The position numbers were made by a program, and so were the translations under genes. Of a stretch of 64,000 nt of DNA, positions 18,230 through 26,660 are shown piece after piece. The notes under the pieces were generated by a model, which did not search any database, was not told where the DNA came from, and saw nothing but the letters and a program-made list of their open reading frames with translations. Positions within the stretch are counted from its first letter, which is position 1. Each line of letters opens with the position of its first letter. The stretch is from the NCBI RefSeq assembly GCF_009734425.1, contig NZ_CP046455.1, positions 992,001-1,056,000 on the forward strand. Direction: 5' to 3'. The stretch is from Corynebacterium occultum (GTDB lineage: Bacteria > Actinomycetota > Actinomycetes > Mycobacteriales > Mycobacteriaceae).

Positions 18230-18369
18230 ACGGTGGGTTGCCACTCCCGTCGATGACAATGACCCCGTCAGCACCGCAGCACCCCAAGGTGACACCCCGG
18301 ACATCAGGCGGGCTGATCTGGCAGGGAATCCTCTAAGGGGTTGGAATATCCCCCGCGGGGTTATGCCCG

Positions 18370-19716
18370 TCAGCGAATGGCGTGGGCTGAGCCGGAGTAT
18401 TCCGATGTCAGGTTGGAATACTGAATGAGATCGGAGGGTTCAACGGACTGCAGTTCGTGCTCTGCCAGGGCCGTACTGGTGGTGTCATCGATGAGTTCAC
18501 CGTTCTCGACCCAGAGATTCCCCCGCAGGAAATCACTTACACCCCACTTGCGACGGACCAGCGTCAGGGAATCCTCGGTCCGGGCGTAGACTGCCGGCAG
18601 GTACTCGATGAACATCGACTGATAGCACATCGTGTACCCCCCGACCTTGTGGAAGATGACTCGGTCACCTGTCTTCAGTGTGGGAGCGTCCTGCAATTTG
18701 GTCAGACGATCATCTTCCATGCAGGTGAATCCACCGATGATCTGCTCCGGATGGGAGGTGGTGGAATCCGTGTCGAGACGCACCTCAAAGGGGCGTTTGC
18801 GACGGAAAAGCGGGTCAATGTCGGTCCGGCTGGCATCGGTCAACACGAACGTGCTCGAGCCTGCCTCCTTGACGTCGAGGACACCGGCATGAAACTCAAT
18901 CGGGACAGCCACCAGGGAGCCGCCCGGCTCAACGATCAGACGGGTCCGATCCACATCCACCACCGGATCCAATGTTTCCCGGATGACAGACACGTAGTCG
19001 TCGAAGGTTGGGCTGCCGTCTTCGCTTGCGAAGAAACCGCCGCCGATGTCGACCCAGTCCAGATCGAGGTTGCGGGAGGTGATGATCTCCGCGGCCACTG
19101 ATGCCGCGGCCCGGTAGACCCCCAGGCTCTGGGTGAGGGAGTTGCGGTGCATGTGTAATCCCGCGATCCGGACGCCCGCGGTTCTCAGCTCGGAGATCGC
19201 CTGGTCGAGCTCACCGTTGTCGACGTTGAATCCGAAACGGCCGTCTTCGTCCTCTCCCGTGACGCTTTCCCCGGGGCAACGGGATTCGAGATCCCAGTTG
19301 ACGCGCAGGCCAACCGGGAAGTTGGTCTCGGGCATCTCGCGGGCGAGTTCTGCAGTCCAGGTGACCTCGCGCTTGGAGTCGAGGTTGATGATTGACCCCT
19401 CCTGAAGTGCGGAGCGCAGGCGCTCACGGCTCTTAATGGGACCGTTGTAGACGATGCGGTCCGGGGTGTATCCCAGGGCGAGGGCCAGCTCGTACTCTGT
19501 GTCCGACACGACCTCGGCCCAGGCTCCGTGATCGCGCATGAAAGACACCAGCCAGGGCAGGGAGTTGGTCTTGAAAGAGTAGCTCAGGATCGAATTTGAC
19601 CAGTGAGTTTCCAGGGCAGCCTGAAAACGTTTGAGGAATTTATCGAGGAGGGGGACGTCGACCACCCAAGCGGGTGTGGGCGGTTCCATATCCTGAAAAT
19701 GATCCGAACGCTCCAT
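18370..19716 (-). CDS. PLP-dependent fold-type III decarboxylase (DAPDC/ODC-like)
   Basis: A 448-residue alanine-racemase/ornithine-decarboxylase-fold enzyme. The Schiff-base lysine lies in YSFKTNSL (Lys49), a His in GLHMHRNS (His188), the Gly-rich loop DIGGGFF (224-229), EPGGS (263-267) and the catalytic Cys in FTCMEDD (332-336; DAPDC has CESGD). It is therefore a group IV amino-acid decarboxylase, but the substrate is not readable: meso-DAP, ornithine, lysine or a modified amino acid are all possible. AAGGAG precedes the start. The A/T-rich upstream region has a TTAGGA/TCCTAA inverted pair (19743-19748 and 19768-19773). No pathway partner is adjacent. Confidence 0.88.
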   Translation of the reverse strand: MERSDHFQDMEPPTPAWVVDVPLLDKFLKRFQAALETHWSNSILSYSFKTNSLPWLVSFMRDHGAWAEVVSDTEYELALALGYTPDRIVYNGPIKSRERLRSALQEGSIINLDSKREVTWTAELAREMPETNFPVGLRVNWDLESRCPGESVTGEDEDGRFGFNVDNGELDQAISELRTAGVRIAGLHMHRNSLTQSLGVYRAAASVAAEIITSRNLDLDWVDIGGGFFASEDGSPTFDDYVSVIRETLDPVVDVDRTRLIVEPGGSLVAVPIEFHAGVLDVKEAGSSTFVLTDASRTDIDPLFRRKRPFEVRLDTDSTTSHPEQIIGGFTCMEDDRLTKLQDAPTLKTGDRVIFHKVGGYTMCYQSMFIEYLPAVYARTEDSLTLVRRKWGVSDFLRGNLWVENGELIDDTTSTALAEHELQSVEPSDLIQYSNLTSEYSGSAHAIR

Positions 19717-20091
19717 GGAGGACTCCTTAAATGCAGATATTCTTAGGAAGTGTTAATGCTGACGGTATCCTAAAAATAGATTAAGTTCTCGCTCTTTGTG
19801 GTGATCGCCGGATTAGGTATATTCGTCGGGATCCCCCCAGCCGCGTTATTGGAGAAGGGATGATGGGAAAGCGGGCACCGTGCCCATCACCACCACGGCT
19901 CGCCCTCCCGGGGTATCTTTCTGGTGGTGATGGTGTCCCACCGTTGCCGCATTCGCCCTGGTCTTGTGTCCCCTCAGGCCTTTCCCATGGCCTCATCAAA
20001 AACCTTGAGCACTCCAACGGGGGGGGGGCTACCATTCCCTGAACCTTCGGAACTGCTGGTCCGGTCCGATTGGCCGGGGTAATTTCTATAT
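19717..20091. other. Intergenic region between the decarboxylase and sulP
   Basis: No credible gene. It holds the A/T-rich decarboxylase promoter side (19735-19795), a perfect 11-bp inverted repeat (19885-19895 with 19922-19932, 26-base loop), a tract of ten G at 20019-20028, and a TAATTT -10 box (20080-20085) six bases before the sulP ATG. Confidence 0.6.
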
Positions 20092-21840
20092 ATGGTCAGC
20101 GACAGGCTGTGGTGGGAGCGTTTTCTCCCCGGGATTGCAGCGCTCCGGCATTATGAGCGCTCCTGGCTGCGTGGGGATGTCCTCGCAGGTGTCACTGTCG
20201 CCGCCTATCTGGTCCCTCAAGTGATGGCCTACGCGGTCATTGCTGGTTTGCCCGCTGTGGTTGGTCTCTGGGCGACTCTCGCTCCCATGCTCATCTACTT
20301 CGTCCTGGGCACCTCGCGGAAGCTTTCGATCGGCCCGGAGTCGACGACGGCGCTGATGACGGCCGCAGGTGTCGGTGCACTGGTGGGGGTCGCGGGTGGT
20401 CCCGAACGGTATGCCGAAGTCGCCGCCATCATGGGGATCGCGGTTGGCATCGTCTGCATAGTGGGGTTCCTTGCGCGGCTGGGATTTCTCACCTCCCTGT
20501 TGTCCCGCCCGGTCCTGATCGGTTACCTCATCGGCATCGCTCTGCTCATGATCGTCAGTCAGTTGGGCAAGGTCACCAAGCTTGACATCGAGGGGGAGAA
20601 CACCTGGGGGGAGGTGCTTTCCTTCCTCAGTCAGCTGAACCAGTCTCACCTGCCGACGGTGCTGTTGGGTCTGGTTGTTCTGGCACTGCTGTATCTTGCT
20701 CGTTGGCTGGTTCCCAAGACGCCCTCATCTTTGCTGGTGCTGCTGCTTGCGGGGGCGGTGGTCGCAGTCTTCGGGTTGGAGCGTTATGGGCTGGAGGTCA
20801 TCGGGGAGGTACCGCAGGGACTACCCGAACCCCGGGTTCCTGATCTGGGTGATCTTGAGGTCTGGGAGCTGTTGCCCTACGCACTGGGCATCGCCATCGT
20901 TGGTTTTTCAGACAATATCCTCACCGGTCGGGCATTCGCGTCCGGTAGGGGAGAGGTCATCGATTCGAACCAGGAACTGCTTGCCCTGGGCACGGCAAAC
21001 CTTGCCAACGGTTTCCTCCAGGGTTTCCCCGTATCCTCCAGTGGATCACGAACCGTGCTTGGTGATGCGGCCGGGGCCAGGACACAGGTGCACTCCCTCG
21101 TCACCATCCTCGCGGTGGTCATGGTGCTTCTCTTCGCCGGCCCTGTACTGGAGTCCTTCCCGGATGCGGCGCTGGGTGCGCTGGTCATCTTCGCCGCCAC
21201 CAGGCTTATCGACATCGCGGAGATCCGCCGCATCGGCCGTTTCCGGGGAAGCGAGCTGGCCATCACGGCAGCTACTGCCGCTGCCGTCCTCATCTTCGGT
21301 GTGCTGGCAGGCATCGGTCTTGCCGTGGTGCTGTCGATCCTGGATCTGATCCGCCGCATCACCCGGCCGCACGCGGATGTCCTCGGTTATGCGCCAGGAG
21401 TGCCTGGCATGCACAGTCTGGAGGATTACCCGGAGGCGGACTCCGTCCGTGGGTTGGTTGTGTTCCGCTATGATTCACCGCTTTTCTTCGCGAATGCGGA
21501 GAATTTCCTGGAACGTGCCATTCAGGCGGTTGATGATGCGGAGCGGCCGGTGAAGTGGTTCCTCCTCAACGCGGAGGCGAACACCGAGATTGACCTGACA
21601 GCGGTGGATGCGCTGGAGGAACTGCGCACCCGCCTGGAACAGCGGGGTGTCAGTTTTGCCATGGCACGCGTCAAACAGGACCTGTACCGGCGTCTCGAAC
21701 CCACCGGATTCATTGAACGTGTGAGCGCCGAGAATATTTTTGCTACCCTCCCGACGGCTGTGCGGGAGTATTCGAGGCGCTATCACGCCAGGTACGGGGA
21801 ATGGCCCGAGGGAGTTCCCCGGGAGGTTATTGATCCCTGA
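20092..21840 (+). CDS. SulP family anion transporter with C-terminal STAS domain
   Basis: A 582-residue inner-membrane transporter of the SLC26/SulP family. It has about 12-14 membrane segments in the first 430 residues, with family segments such as AGVTVAAYLVPQVMAYAVIAGLPAVVGLWA and LANGFLQGFPVSSSGSRTVLGDAAGARTQ, and a cytosolic STAS domain from about 455 (VVFRYDSPLFFANAENF ... LTAVDALEEL). Substrates of the family include sulfate, bicarbonate and other anions, and cannot be told apart here. The ATG is six bases after a TAATTT box, suggesting a leaderless mRNA. A G10 tract lies just upstream. Confidence 0.95.
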   Translation: MVSDRLWWERFLPGIAALRHYERSWLRGDVLAGVTVAAYLVPQVMAYAVIAGLPAVVGLWATLAPMLIYFVLGTSRKLSIGPESTTALMTAAGVGALVGVAGGPERYAEVAAIMGIAVGIVCIVGFLARLGFLTSLLSRPVLIGYLIGIALLMIVSQLGKVTKLDIEGENTWGEVLSFLSQLNQSHLPTVLLGLVVLALLYLARWLVPKTPSSLLVLLLAGAVVAVFGLERYGLEVIGEVPQGLPEPRVPDLGDLEVWELLPYALGIAIVGFSDNILTGRAFASGRGEVIDSNQELLALGTANLANGFLQGFPVSSSGSRTVLGDAAGARTQVHSLVTILAVVMVLLFAGPVLESFPDAALGALVIFAATRLIDIAEIRRIGRFRGSELAITAATAAAVLIFGVLAGIGLAVVLSILDLIRRITRPHADVLGYAPGVPGMHSLEDYPEADSVRGLVVFRYDSPLFFANAENFLERAIQAVDDAERPVKWFLLNAEANTEIDLTAVDALEELRTRLEQRGVSFAMARVKQDLYRRLEPTGFIERVSAENIFATLPTAVREYSRRYHARYGEWPEGVPREVIDP

Positions 21841-21899
21841 GCCGCATCCCTGTCCCGGAAGGAGACGGATCCCTTATGTAGCGTCAAGCTTGACAGTGC

Positions 21900-22430
21900 T
21901 CAGGACTGCAGACTTCTGACGTGCTCGACCAGGGGCGTGATATTGGTGCGGTCAAGCTCAGTCCTGGGTTCGTCGAACATCGCGAGCATGCCCTTGTCAC
22001 TTTCGCTCGGATGCTTCCTGCGTTTGAGGACAACCCGCATGACACCCATGATGAGTTTGTCCGTGCCCCGCAGCCTGCTGAAGTCAAAACCACCCCGAAG
22101 ATAGAAACGGGTCGTGGCCTCCAGTTGCTCCGGGGTGAGGTTCTGTTTCCACACCTTCTCCACCGTTTCGGGATGGCCGGGGTTCGCACCGGTGTGCCAC
22201 AGGACAATATGCTTGCTTTCCAGCTCCGGCCAGTTGCGCAGGAACTTTCGAAGGCCTCCAATCCGGGAGGCACGAATTCCACCACCATGGATGATCACGT
22301 CAGCAGCTGTGATCTGCTCCGGTGTGAGCTCCTCGGTCCTGATGAGTTCGGCACCGAGTTCTTCGGCGATCCACTCGGCATAGGTCTTGGTGAAACCAGT
22401 TCCTGAGGTGTAGGCCACAATGGTTCGCAT
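21900..22430 (-). CDS. Flavodoxin-domain protein (HemG-like)
   Basis: A 176-residue flavodoxin-fold protein. The N-terminal FMN phosphate loop reads AYTSGTGFTKTYAEWIAEELGA, followed by DVIIHGGGIRASRI and the FYLRGGFDFSRL segment also seen in menaquinone-dependent protoporphyrinogen oxidase (HemG)-like proteins. It could be a flavodoxin domain oxidoreductase rather than a true electron carrier. It is the lone minus-strand gene between sulP and the reductase operon. The start ATG at 22430 has no strong ribosome-binding site. Confidence 0.85.
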   Translation of the reverse strand: MRTIVAYTSGTGFTKTYAEWIAEELGAELIRTEELTPEQITAADVIIHGGGIRASRIGGLRKFLRNWPELESKHIVLWHTGANPGHPETVEKVWKQNLTPEQLEATTRFYLRGGFDFSRLRGTDKLIMGVMRVVLKRRKHPSESDKGMLAMFDEPRTELDRTNITPLVEHVRSLQS

Positions 22431-22501
22431 GTGCTCAGATTAGCTGGCAGAAACCAGGCAGGTACAGACCCTGATGTGGGGGCCTATCTCGGTGTCATGA
22501 C

Positions 22502-23560
22502 TCAAAACCCCACCGGGGGTGCCGAGGGAAGTGTCGGATCAAGACCACGACGGCGCAGCTCGCTCTCGGCCCTGGTTAGACTGCCATGCTCCAGAGCGGC
22601 CAGCGAAGTCCGTCCAGTCCACACATGTCGGCCAAAACGACGCACGCTCACCTCCAGCTCGCCGGCGAGATGTTCGAGGTCGCCCGGGATATTGCGGTGT
22701 TCACCAGGCAGGGGGACAGGTAGCACGAATGCCTCATCGAGTGGGGCGGTGCCGATGATCTCCACCTGCCAGCCATAGCCGCGCCCCGACAGCTGCCACT
22801 TCTCATCGCTGGTGCAGGTTCGCACCGGGCTGATCACCGGGTTGCCGAGGCGGAGGACGCGGCCGTCGGGAAGCTTGACGACGAGCCCGGTGACCTCCAC
22901 CCGCATCCGGCCGCTGGTCACCACACCGCCGGCAAAAGCGACGCAGGCCCCGGGTTCCGCGAAACCCTGTGCCTGCCCCCACCACCAGGACTCAGGGAAA
23001 CCTTCGCGTCCCCAGTTCTTCTCCCCGTACACCTGCGCATTCTCGAAATCCCAGGTCTCTTCACCCACCGTTGCGGTGCCCGAGGCCTTTCCACCCAGTA
23101 ACCAGGGATGCCAGTACTGGTTGAGACCCGGCACCATCTGGAACACACTGGATCCGCCCAGCGCGCGGTGCGGCCAGGGGTTCAGATCATGGAACTCGAG
23201 GTCGAGTTTGGCATCAGCCCCCAGGTTGACGCGGAGACGGCGCTCATTGCCTTCGAAAGCAGCCGGGACTCCCGGTGAATCGCCAAGTCCGCCTTCCACC
23301 CCGAGGCCCTTCGGATCGGTCCAGGCTCCTGCCATGGCCTCGGTGCGGAGGAAACCATTGGGCCAACTGGCGAGCCCGATCGTCGCCCAGGACCGACGGG
23401 GACCTTGATTGGCGCCGCAGAGTGCAATGATGACCCGCCCGGTGTCGGGGTCAGTGATCCGCCAGAAATAACCTTCCATCGCCACACCAGGGTGTGCCCG
23501 GAGGGGATCGCCGAAAGGGAGGTCTGCGCCGGTAGAGCGGTATTTTTGCAGCAATATCAT
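22502..23560 (-). CDS. Tocopherol cyclase-like family protein
   Basis: A 352-residue protein with the tocopherol-cyclase-family layout: an N-terminal EGYFWRITDPDTGRVIIALCG strand, a repeated YWHPWLLGGKASGTATVGEETWDFENAQVYGEKNWGREGFPESWWWGQAQGF core and a C-terminal beta-rich half. Such lipocalin-like cyclases occur in bacteria without tocopherol, and their role there is unclear. Its ATG overlaps the stop of the upstream flavin reductase gene (ATGA), so it is translationally coupled as the last gene of a three-gene operon with the RibD-like reductase. The actual substrate is unknown. Confidence 0.82.
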   Translation of the reverse strand: MILLQKYRSTGADLPFGDPLRAHPGVAMEGYFWRITDPDTGRVIIALCGANQGPRRSWATIGLASWPNGFLRTEAMAGAWTDPKGLGVEGGLGDSPGVPAAFEGNERRLRVNLGADAKLDLEFHDLNPWPHRALGGSSVFQMVPGLNQYWHPWLLGGKASGTATVGEETWDFENAQVYGEKNWGREGFPESWWWGQAQGFAEPGACVAFAGGVVTSGRMRVEVTGLVVKLPDGRVLRLGNPVISPVRTCTSDEKWQLSGRGYGWQVEIIGTAPLDEAFVLPVPLPGEHRNIPGDLEHLAGELEVSVRRFGRHVWTGRTSLAALEHGSLTRAESELRRRGLDPTLPSAPPVGF

Positions 23561-24066
23561 GGCTGGATCGCCCTTTCCTCGCTGGCATGGCCGGGATCCA
23601 GATGGACGGTCTCGGAAAATCGCAGGGGTTCAAAGATCCCGCTGCCATGCGCGGAAAGCACCCTGGTGCTCAGACAGACGTGGTCGCTTCCATCATCAAG
23701 CAGGGTGAGACGCTCAAGCACCAGGCGGTGGGGACAGGCCCGCAGCAACGGCAGGCCCTTCTCGCCAGGATCCAGATCGACACCGGAGAATTTATCGGTG
23801 TCTTCCCCGGACTGCGTGCCAAAGTGTTCGGCCAGGGCAAGATCCTGCGAGGTGAGGAAGTGGAGCGCGAAATATCTGGCACGCAGACTCACCCGGTAGG
23901 TGTGGTTGGCCTTGGACAACCAGAAGCAGTAGTGCTGCGGTGAGATGCCTGACTGGGAGTGGAACCCGAGCAGACAGCCGGCCCGTTCACCTTCAGCGAT
24001 GGTGGTCACCACGATCATGGCGGGATCAACAGCAGTCATCAGCTTCTTCAGGGAACCGCCGCTCAT
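23557..24066 (-). CDS. Flavin reductase-like (FMN-binding split-barrel) protein
   Basis: A 169-residue flavin reductase-like protein: MTAVDPAMIVVTTIAEGERAGCLLGFHSQSGISPQHYCFWLSKANHTYRVSLRARYFALHFL is the FMN-binding split-barrel pattern with an SP-type flavin-binding loop. The ATG lies two bases after the stop of the upstream RibD-like gene, and its own stop overlaps the cyclase-like gene. It may supply reduced flavin or act directly as a small oxidoreductase. The coupling to both neighbours is clear in the sequence; the chemistry is inference. Confidence 0.83.
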   Translation of the reverse strand: MSGGSLKKLMTAVDPAMIVVTTIAEGERAGCLLGFHSQSGISPQHYCFWLSKANHTYRVSLRARYFALHFLTSQDLALAEHFGTQSGEDTDKFSGVDLDPGEKGLPLLRACPHRLVLERLTLLDDGSDHVCLSTRVLSAHGSGIFEPLRFSETVHLDPGHASEERAIQP

Positions 24067-24068
24067 GA

Positions 24069-24812
24069 CTAACCCTCCACCTCATAGCGGAGGAAGAGGG
24101 TGGAATCCTCCGCCATGATCCCCTTCAACCCGAATCGCGCGATCCCCGCACCTTCAGGGGTGACGGACACCGGTAGCAGATCACCACCCATGAGCGGTGC
24201 CACGGAAAGACAGAGTTCATCGAGACGATCCGCGGCAACCAGCTCACCCAACCACCTTGGCCCACCCTCACAGAGAACCACCCGGTGACCGCGAGCCGCC
24301 AGGGCGCTAAGCGCCGCCTCCGGTTCGACGCTTTCCTCGCCGGCGATGATGACCGTGGCGAATTTCTTCGCTTCTGCCAACCGTGCCGGGTCCGCTGCCG
24401 CGCAGGTGATGATGTGCGTCGGGGCATGTTCGGGAGCCTCCGCGAAAAGACTCCCTGTCCAATCCAGGTCCAGGCTCCGGCTGACCACGGCAACCGGGGG
24501 AGTGGGTGGCTGACCGAGACTGACCCGCTTCTCCTGCGCCTCGGTCGAGAGTTTCACCAGCCCATAACCTTCGCGGCGCACCGTTTCCGCACCCACCATC
24601 ACGATATCTGCGATCTGACGCATCCGGCGGAAAAGCTCCTGGTCAGGCCTGGTTGACAGCGACCCCACCCGACCATCGATTGCGGCTGTGCCATCAAGCC
24701 CCGCAACCATGTGCCCGACCACCCAGCATTCATGTTGCGGGCGGGAACGGTCGACTTCCAGGTAGGGCGCGAGCGGGTCAGGGACCGCCGCTCCGAACTC
24801 GAGGATCTTCAT
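24069..24812 (-). CDS. Pyrimidine reductase family protein (RibD C-terminal/DHFR-like)
   Basis: A 247-residue NADPH-dependent reductase of the RibD C-terminal fold. It contains VGHMVAGLDGTAAIDGRVGSLSTRPDQELFRRMRQIADIVMVGAETVRREGYG, then VVLCEGGPRWLGELVAADRLDELCLSVAPLMGG. The first methionine at 24851 overlaps the promoter region, and the ATG at 24812 with GAGG upstream is preferred. It lacks the deaminase half of RibD, so it is probably not the housekeeping riboflavin enzyme. It heads the operon with the flavin reductase-like and cyclase-like genes and is divergent from the EEP phosphatase gene. Confidence 0.88.
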   Translation of the reverse strand: MKILEFGAAVPDPLAPYLEVDRSRPQHECWVVGHMVAGLDGTAAIDGRVGSLSTRPDQELFRRMRQIADIVMVGAETVRREGYGLVKLSTEAQEKRVSLGQPPTPPVAVVSRSLDLDWTGSLFAEAPEHAPTHIITCAAADPARLAEAKKFATVIIAGEESVEPEAALSALAARGHRVVLCEGGPRWLGELVAADRLDELCLSVAPLMGGDLLPVSVTPEGAGIARFGLKGIMAEDSTLFLRYEVEG

Positions 24813-24976
24813 GACCTCAATGCTACGGACATACTGTGTCCTGGGCCACACCTGCTGCTGTGGCGGGACATCAGAGTGATTTTTCCTCCAGGAGGTACCC
24901 TCGTTTTCAACGCGAGTCCCCGCAGGAGGAGGTCTCGGAGATCGACAGTAATAATCTCCCCGCAGATGCCCGGAAG

Positions 24977-25804
24977 ATGCTCATCGGCCCAGTGTCCGAA
25001 CCCGCCATCCACGTGATGAGCTGGAATATCCGCCGCCGCATGCCGCATCTCTTGTCCCGTCCGGCTGATCGTTGGAATCGGCGTGCACCCCGACTCCGGA
25101 TGCTACTGCAGGAGGAGAAACCGACGCTGCTGGGTGCGCAGGAGGTCCTTCCGGATCAACTCCGATATATACGTGAAAGCCTGGGGGAGAATTACCGCTC
25201 CGTGGGGAAGGGGAGAGACAGAAATGGTGGGGATGAGGCCTGCCCCATCTTCTATGACACCCGGCGTCTGGAGCTTCTTGACTGGGCTCAGCAGGCTCTT
25301 TCGAAACAACCGGACACTCCGGGTTCCGTCTCCTGGGGAAGTGTATTCCCCCGCATTCTCGTGTGGGCCAGCTTCCGGGAGCGTGCCACTTCAAGCCGCT
25401 TTCTGATGCTCAACACCCATCTGGACCATCTTTCCCGACGCTCACGGGCGCATTCCGCCCTGGCCATTCACCAGATCATCAGCACACATGGGGTTCCGTC
25501 AGTGCTCAGCGGTGATTTCAATGACAGCCTGCACAGTGCCTCACTACGTGGTTTGTATTCGACAGGCCTCTTGGCGGACACCTGGCAGGTGGCGCAGTCT
25601 CATGCCAGCGAAGAGTGGGGGACCTTCCCCAATTATCGCGCTCCCCGCCGCGGGGGCCGCCGAATTGACGGGATCCTGGCGTCCCCGGCCTTCAAGGTGC
25701 AGAGCACCGCCATTAATTCCCGTCAGTATCATGGCGGCTGGGCATCAGATCACCTGCCTGTCCATGCTCTGATACTCCCTCCCGAGAATGGTGCACGCAC
25801 ATGA
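24977..25804 (+). CDS. Endonuclease/exonuclease/phosphatase family protein
   Basis: About 275 residues. Key motifs are VMSWNIRR, LLGAQEVLP (the catalytic Glu), LMLNTHLDH, VLSGDFND and WASDHLPVHA at the C-terminus, the order of Mg-dependent EEP-superfamily phosphodiesterases. The frame is open back to 24836, but that would overlap the reductase promoter; the ATG at 24977 starts just before the domain. No signal peptide is seen. The substrate (nucleic acid, inositol phosphate or phospholipid) cannot be told. Its stop overlaps the ATG of the next gene by four bases. Confidence 0.86.
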   Translation: MLIGPVSEPAIHVMSWNIRRRMPHLLSRPADRWNRRAPRLRMLLQEEKPTLLGAQEVLPDQLRYIRESLGENYRSVGKGRDRNGGDEACPIFYDTRRLELLDWAQQALSKQPDTPGSVSWGSVFPRILVWASFRERATSSRFLMLNTHLDHLSRRSRAHSALAIHQIISTHGVPSVLSGDFNDSLHSASLRGLYSTGLLADTWQVAQSHASEEWGTFPNYRAPRRGGRRIDGILASPAFKVQSTAINSRQYHGGWASDHLPVHALILPPENGART

Positions 25805-26499
25805 TCGATAATTTTCTCCGTCCGCCGAAAGGGGCGAGTGAGATATTGGCGGATATCCTCCGGGGATTCGGGGTGATCAGCTTCCTGCTCGCCCTGATAT
25901 TCTTCGAACTCACCGAGGCTGGCATCGTCGCCTTCACCCTCCCCGGCCTCATGCTGGCGCGATTCCTGGGGATGATGCCCTGGCCGGATATCTTCATATC
26001 GCTCAGTCTGCTGATCGCAGCCTGGAGCAATGTCTTCGATCTCTACGGCACGATCAGCTGGTGGGATCTGGCCGTGCACTTCTGCTCCGCCGGGGGACTG
26101 GCAGTGGTGAGCTATCTCTTCCTCGCCCGTTTCGGCATGGTCCCCGACCCCTTAAACACCCAGGCCATTCCTGCCGCCGGCATCATCCTCACCACGACCT
26201 TCGGGTTGGCGCTGGGTGTTCTCTGGGAGGGCATCGAATGGGTCGGTTTCAACTACCTCACCACTGACATCTACGTCACCTACGATGACACGATCAGTGA
26301 CATGGTGGCGGGCGGATTAGGGGCCCTGTGCCTTGGTTTCGCCGTCGCCTATCTCCCGCTTCTCCGCGACCCGCAGTCCGCTCCGCTGGGTAGAGAGCAT
26401 GAGAGCGCGTCAACAGAAAAGGCTGAAGTATTCGCTGATGAAGAATGGCAGAAGCCGGGAGAAGATGTGGTGGGCGTCAAATTTAATGCCCGGCGCTGA
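25801..26499 (+). CDS. YjdF/DUF2238-like integral membrane protein
   Basis: A 232-residue protein with about six membrane helices. The motif region FGLALGVLWEGIEWVGFNYLTTDIYVTYDDTISDMVAGGLGAL is typical of the YjdF/DUF2238 group, with the acidic YDDTxxDM segment. It is translationally coupled to the EEP gene (ATGA overlap). The charged C-terminal tail ends EDVVGVKFNARR, which resembles the YchF C-terminus and coincides with repeat copy D, so the last residues may derive from a recombination junction. Function unknown. Confidence 0.83.
   Translation: MIDNFLRPPKGASEILADILRGFGVISFLLALIFFELTEAGIVAFTLPGLMLARFLGMMPWPDIFISLSLLIAAWSNVFDLYGTISWWDLAVHFCSAGGLAVVSYLFLARFGMVPDPLNTQAIPAAGIILTTTFGLALGVLWEGIEWVGFNYLTTDIYVTYDDTISDMVAGGLGALCLGFAVAYLPLLRDPQSAPLGREHESASTEKAEVFADEEWQKPGEDVVGVKFNARR
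26464..26499 (+). repeat. Degenerate ychF 3'-end repeat, copy D
   Basis: Hand alignment with copy A gives 24 of 36 identical positions, most differences being transitions. It shares TCAAATTTAA with copy B. Read in frame it gives DVVGVKFNA against Ych[10 protein letters not shown]. It forms the 3' end of the YjdF-like gene and marks the probable right edge of the accessory region. It is the weakest of the four copies. Confidence 0.4.
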
Positions 26500-26660
26500 A
26501 GCTCCTCAAACCCCTGGTTCATGAACTGTTTCTCCGAAGTTGGGCTGAAAAATCAGACACCATCAAAGTAACGGGGAGTCTCCCTTTTGAGATGACACCC
26601 AACTTTGCAGCAACACCTTGGAATATTGGTGCGGAACCAGCTCTTATCTCAGAGCGGTGG

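Noticed and set aside
19743..19773. TTAGGA/TCCTAA pair as a DtxR box
   Set aside because: The 19-base spacing does not fit the compact 19-bp DtxR consensus.
26536..26612. Inverted AAGTTGGG/CCCAACTT pair near the YjdF-like gene, possible insertion-sequence ends
   Set aside because: The arms are only about eight bases with no transposase or target duplication, so it is not called.
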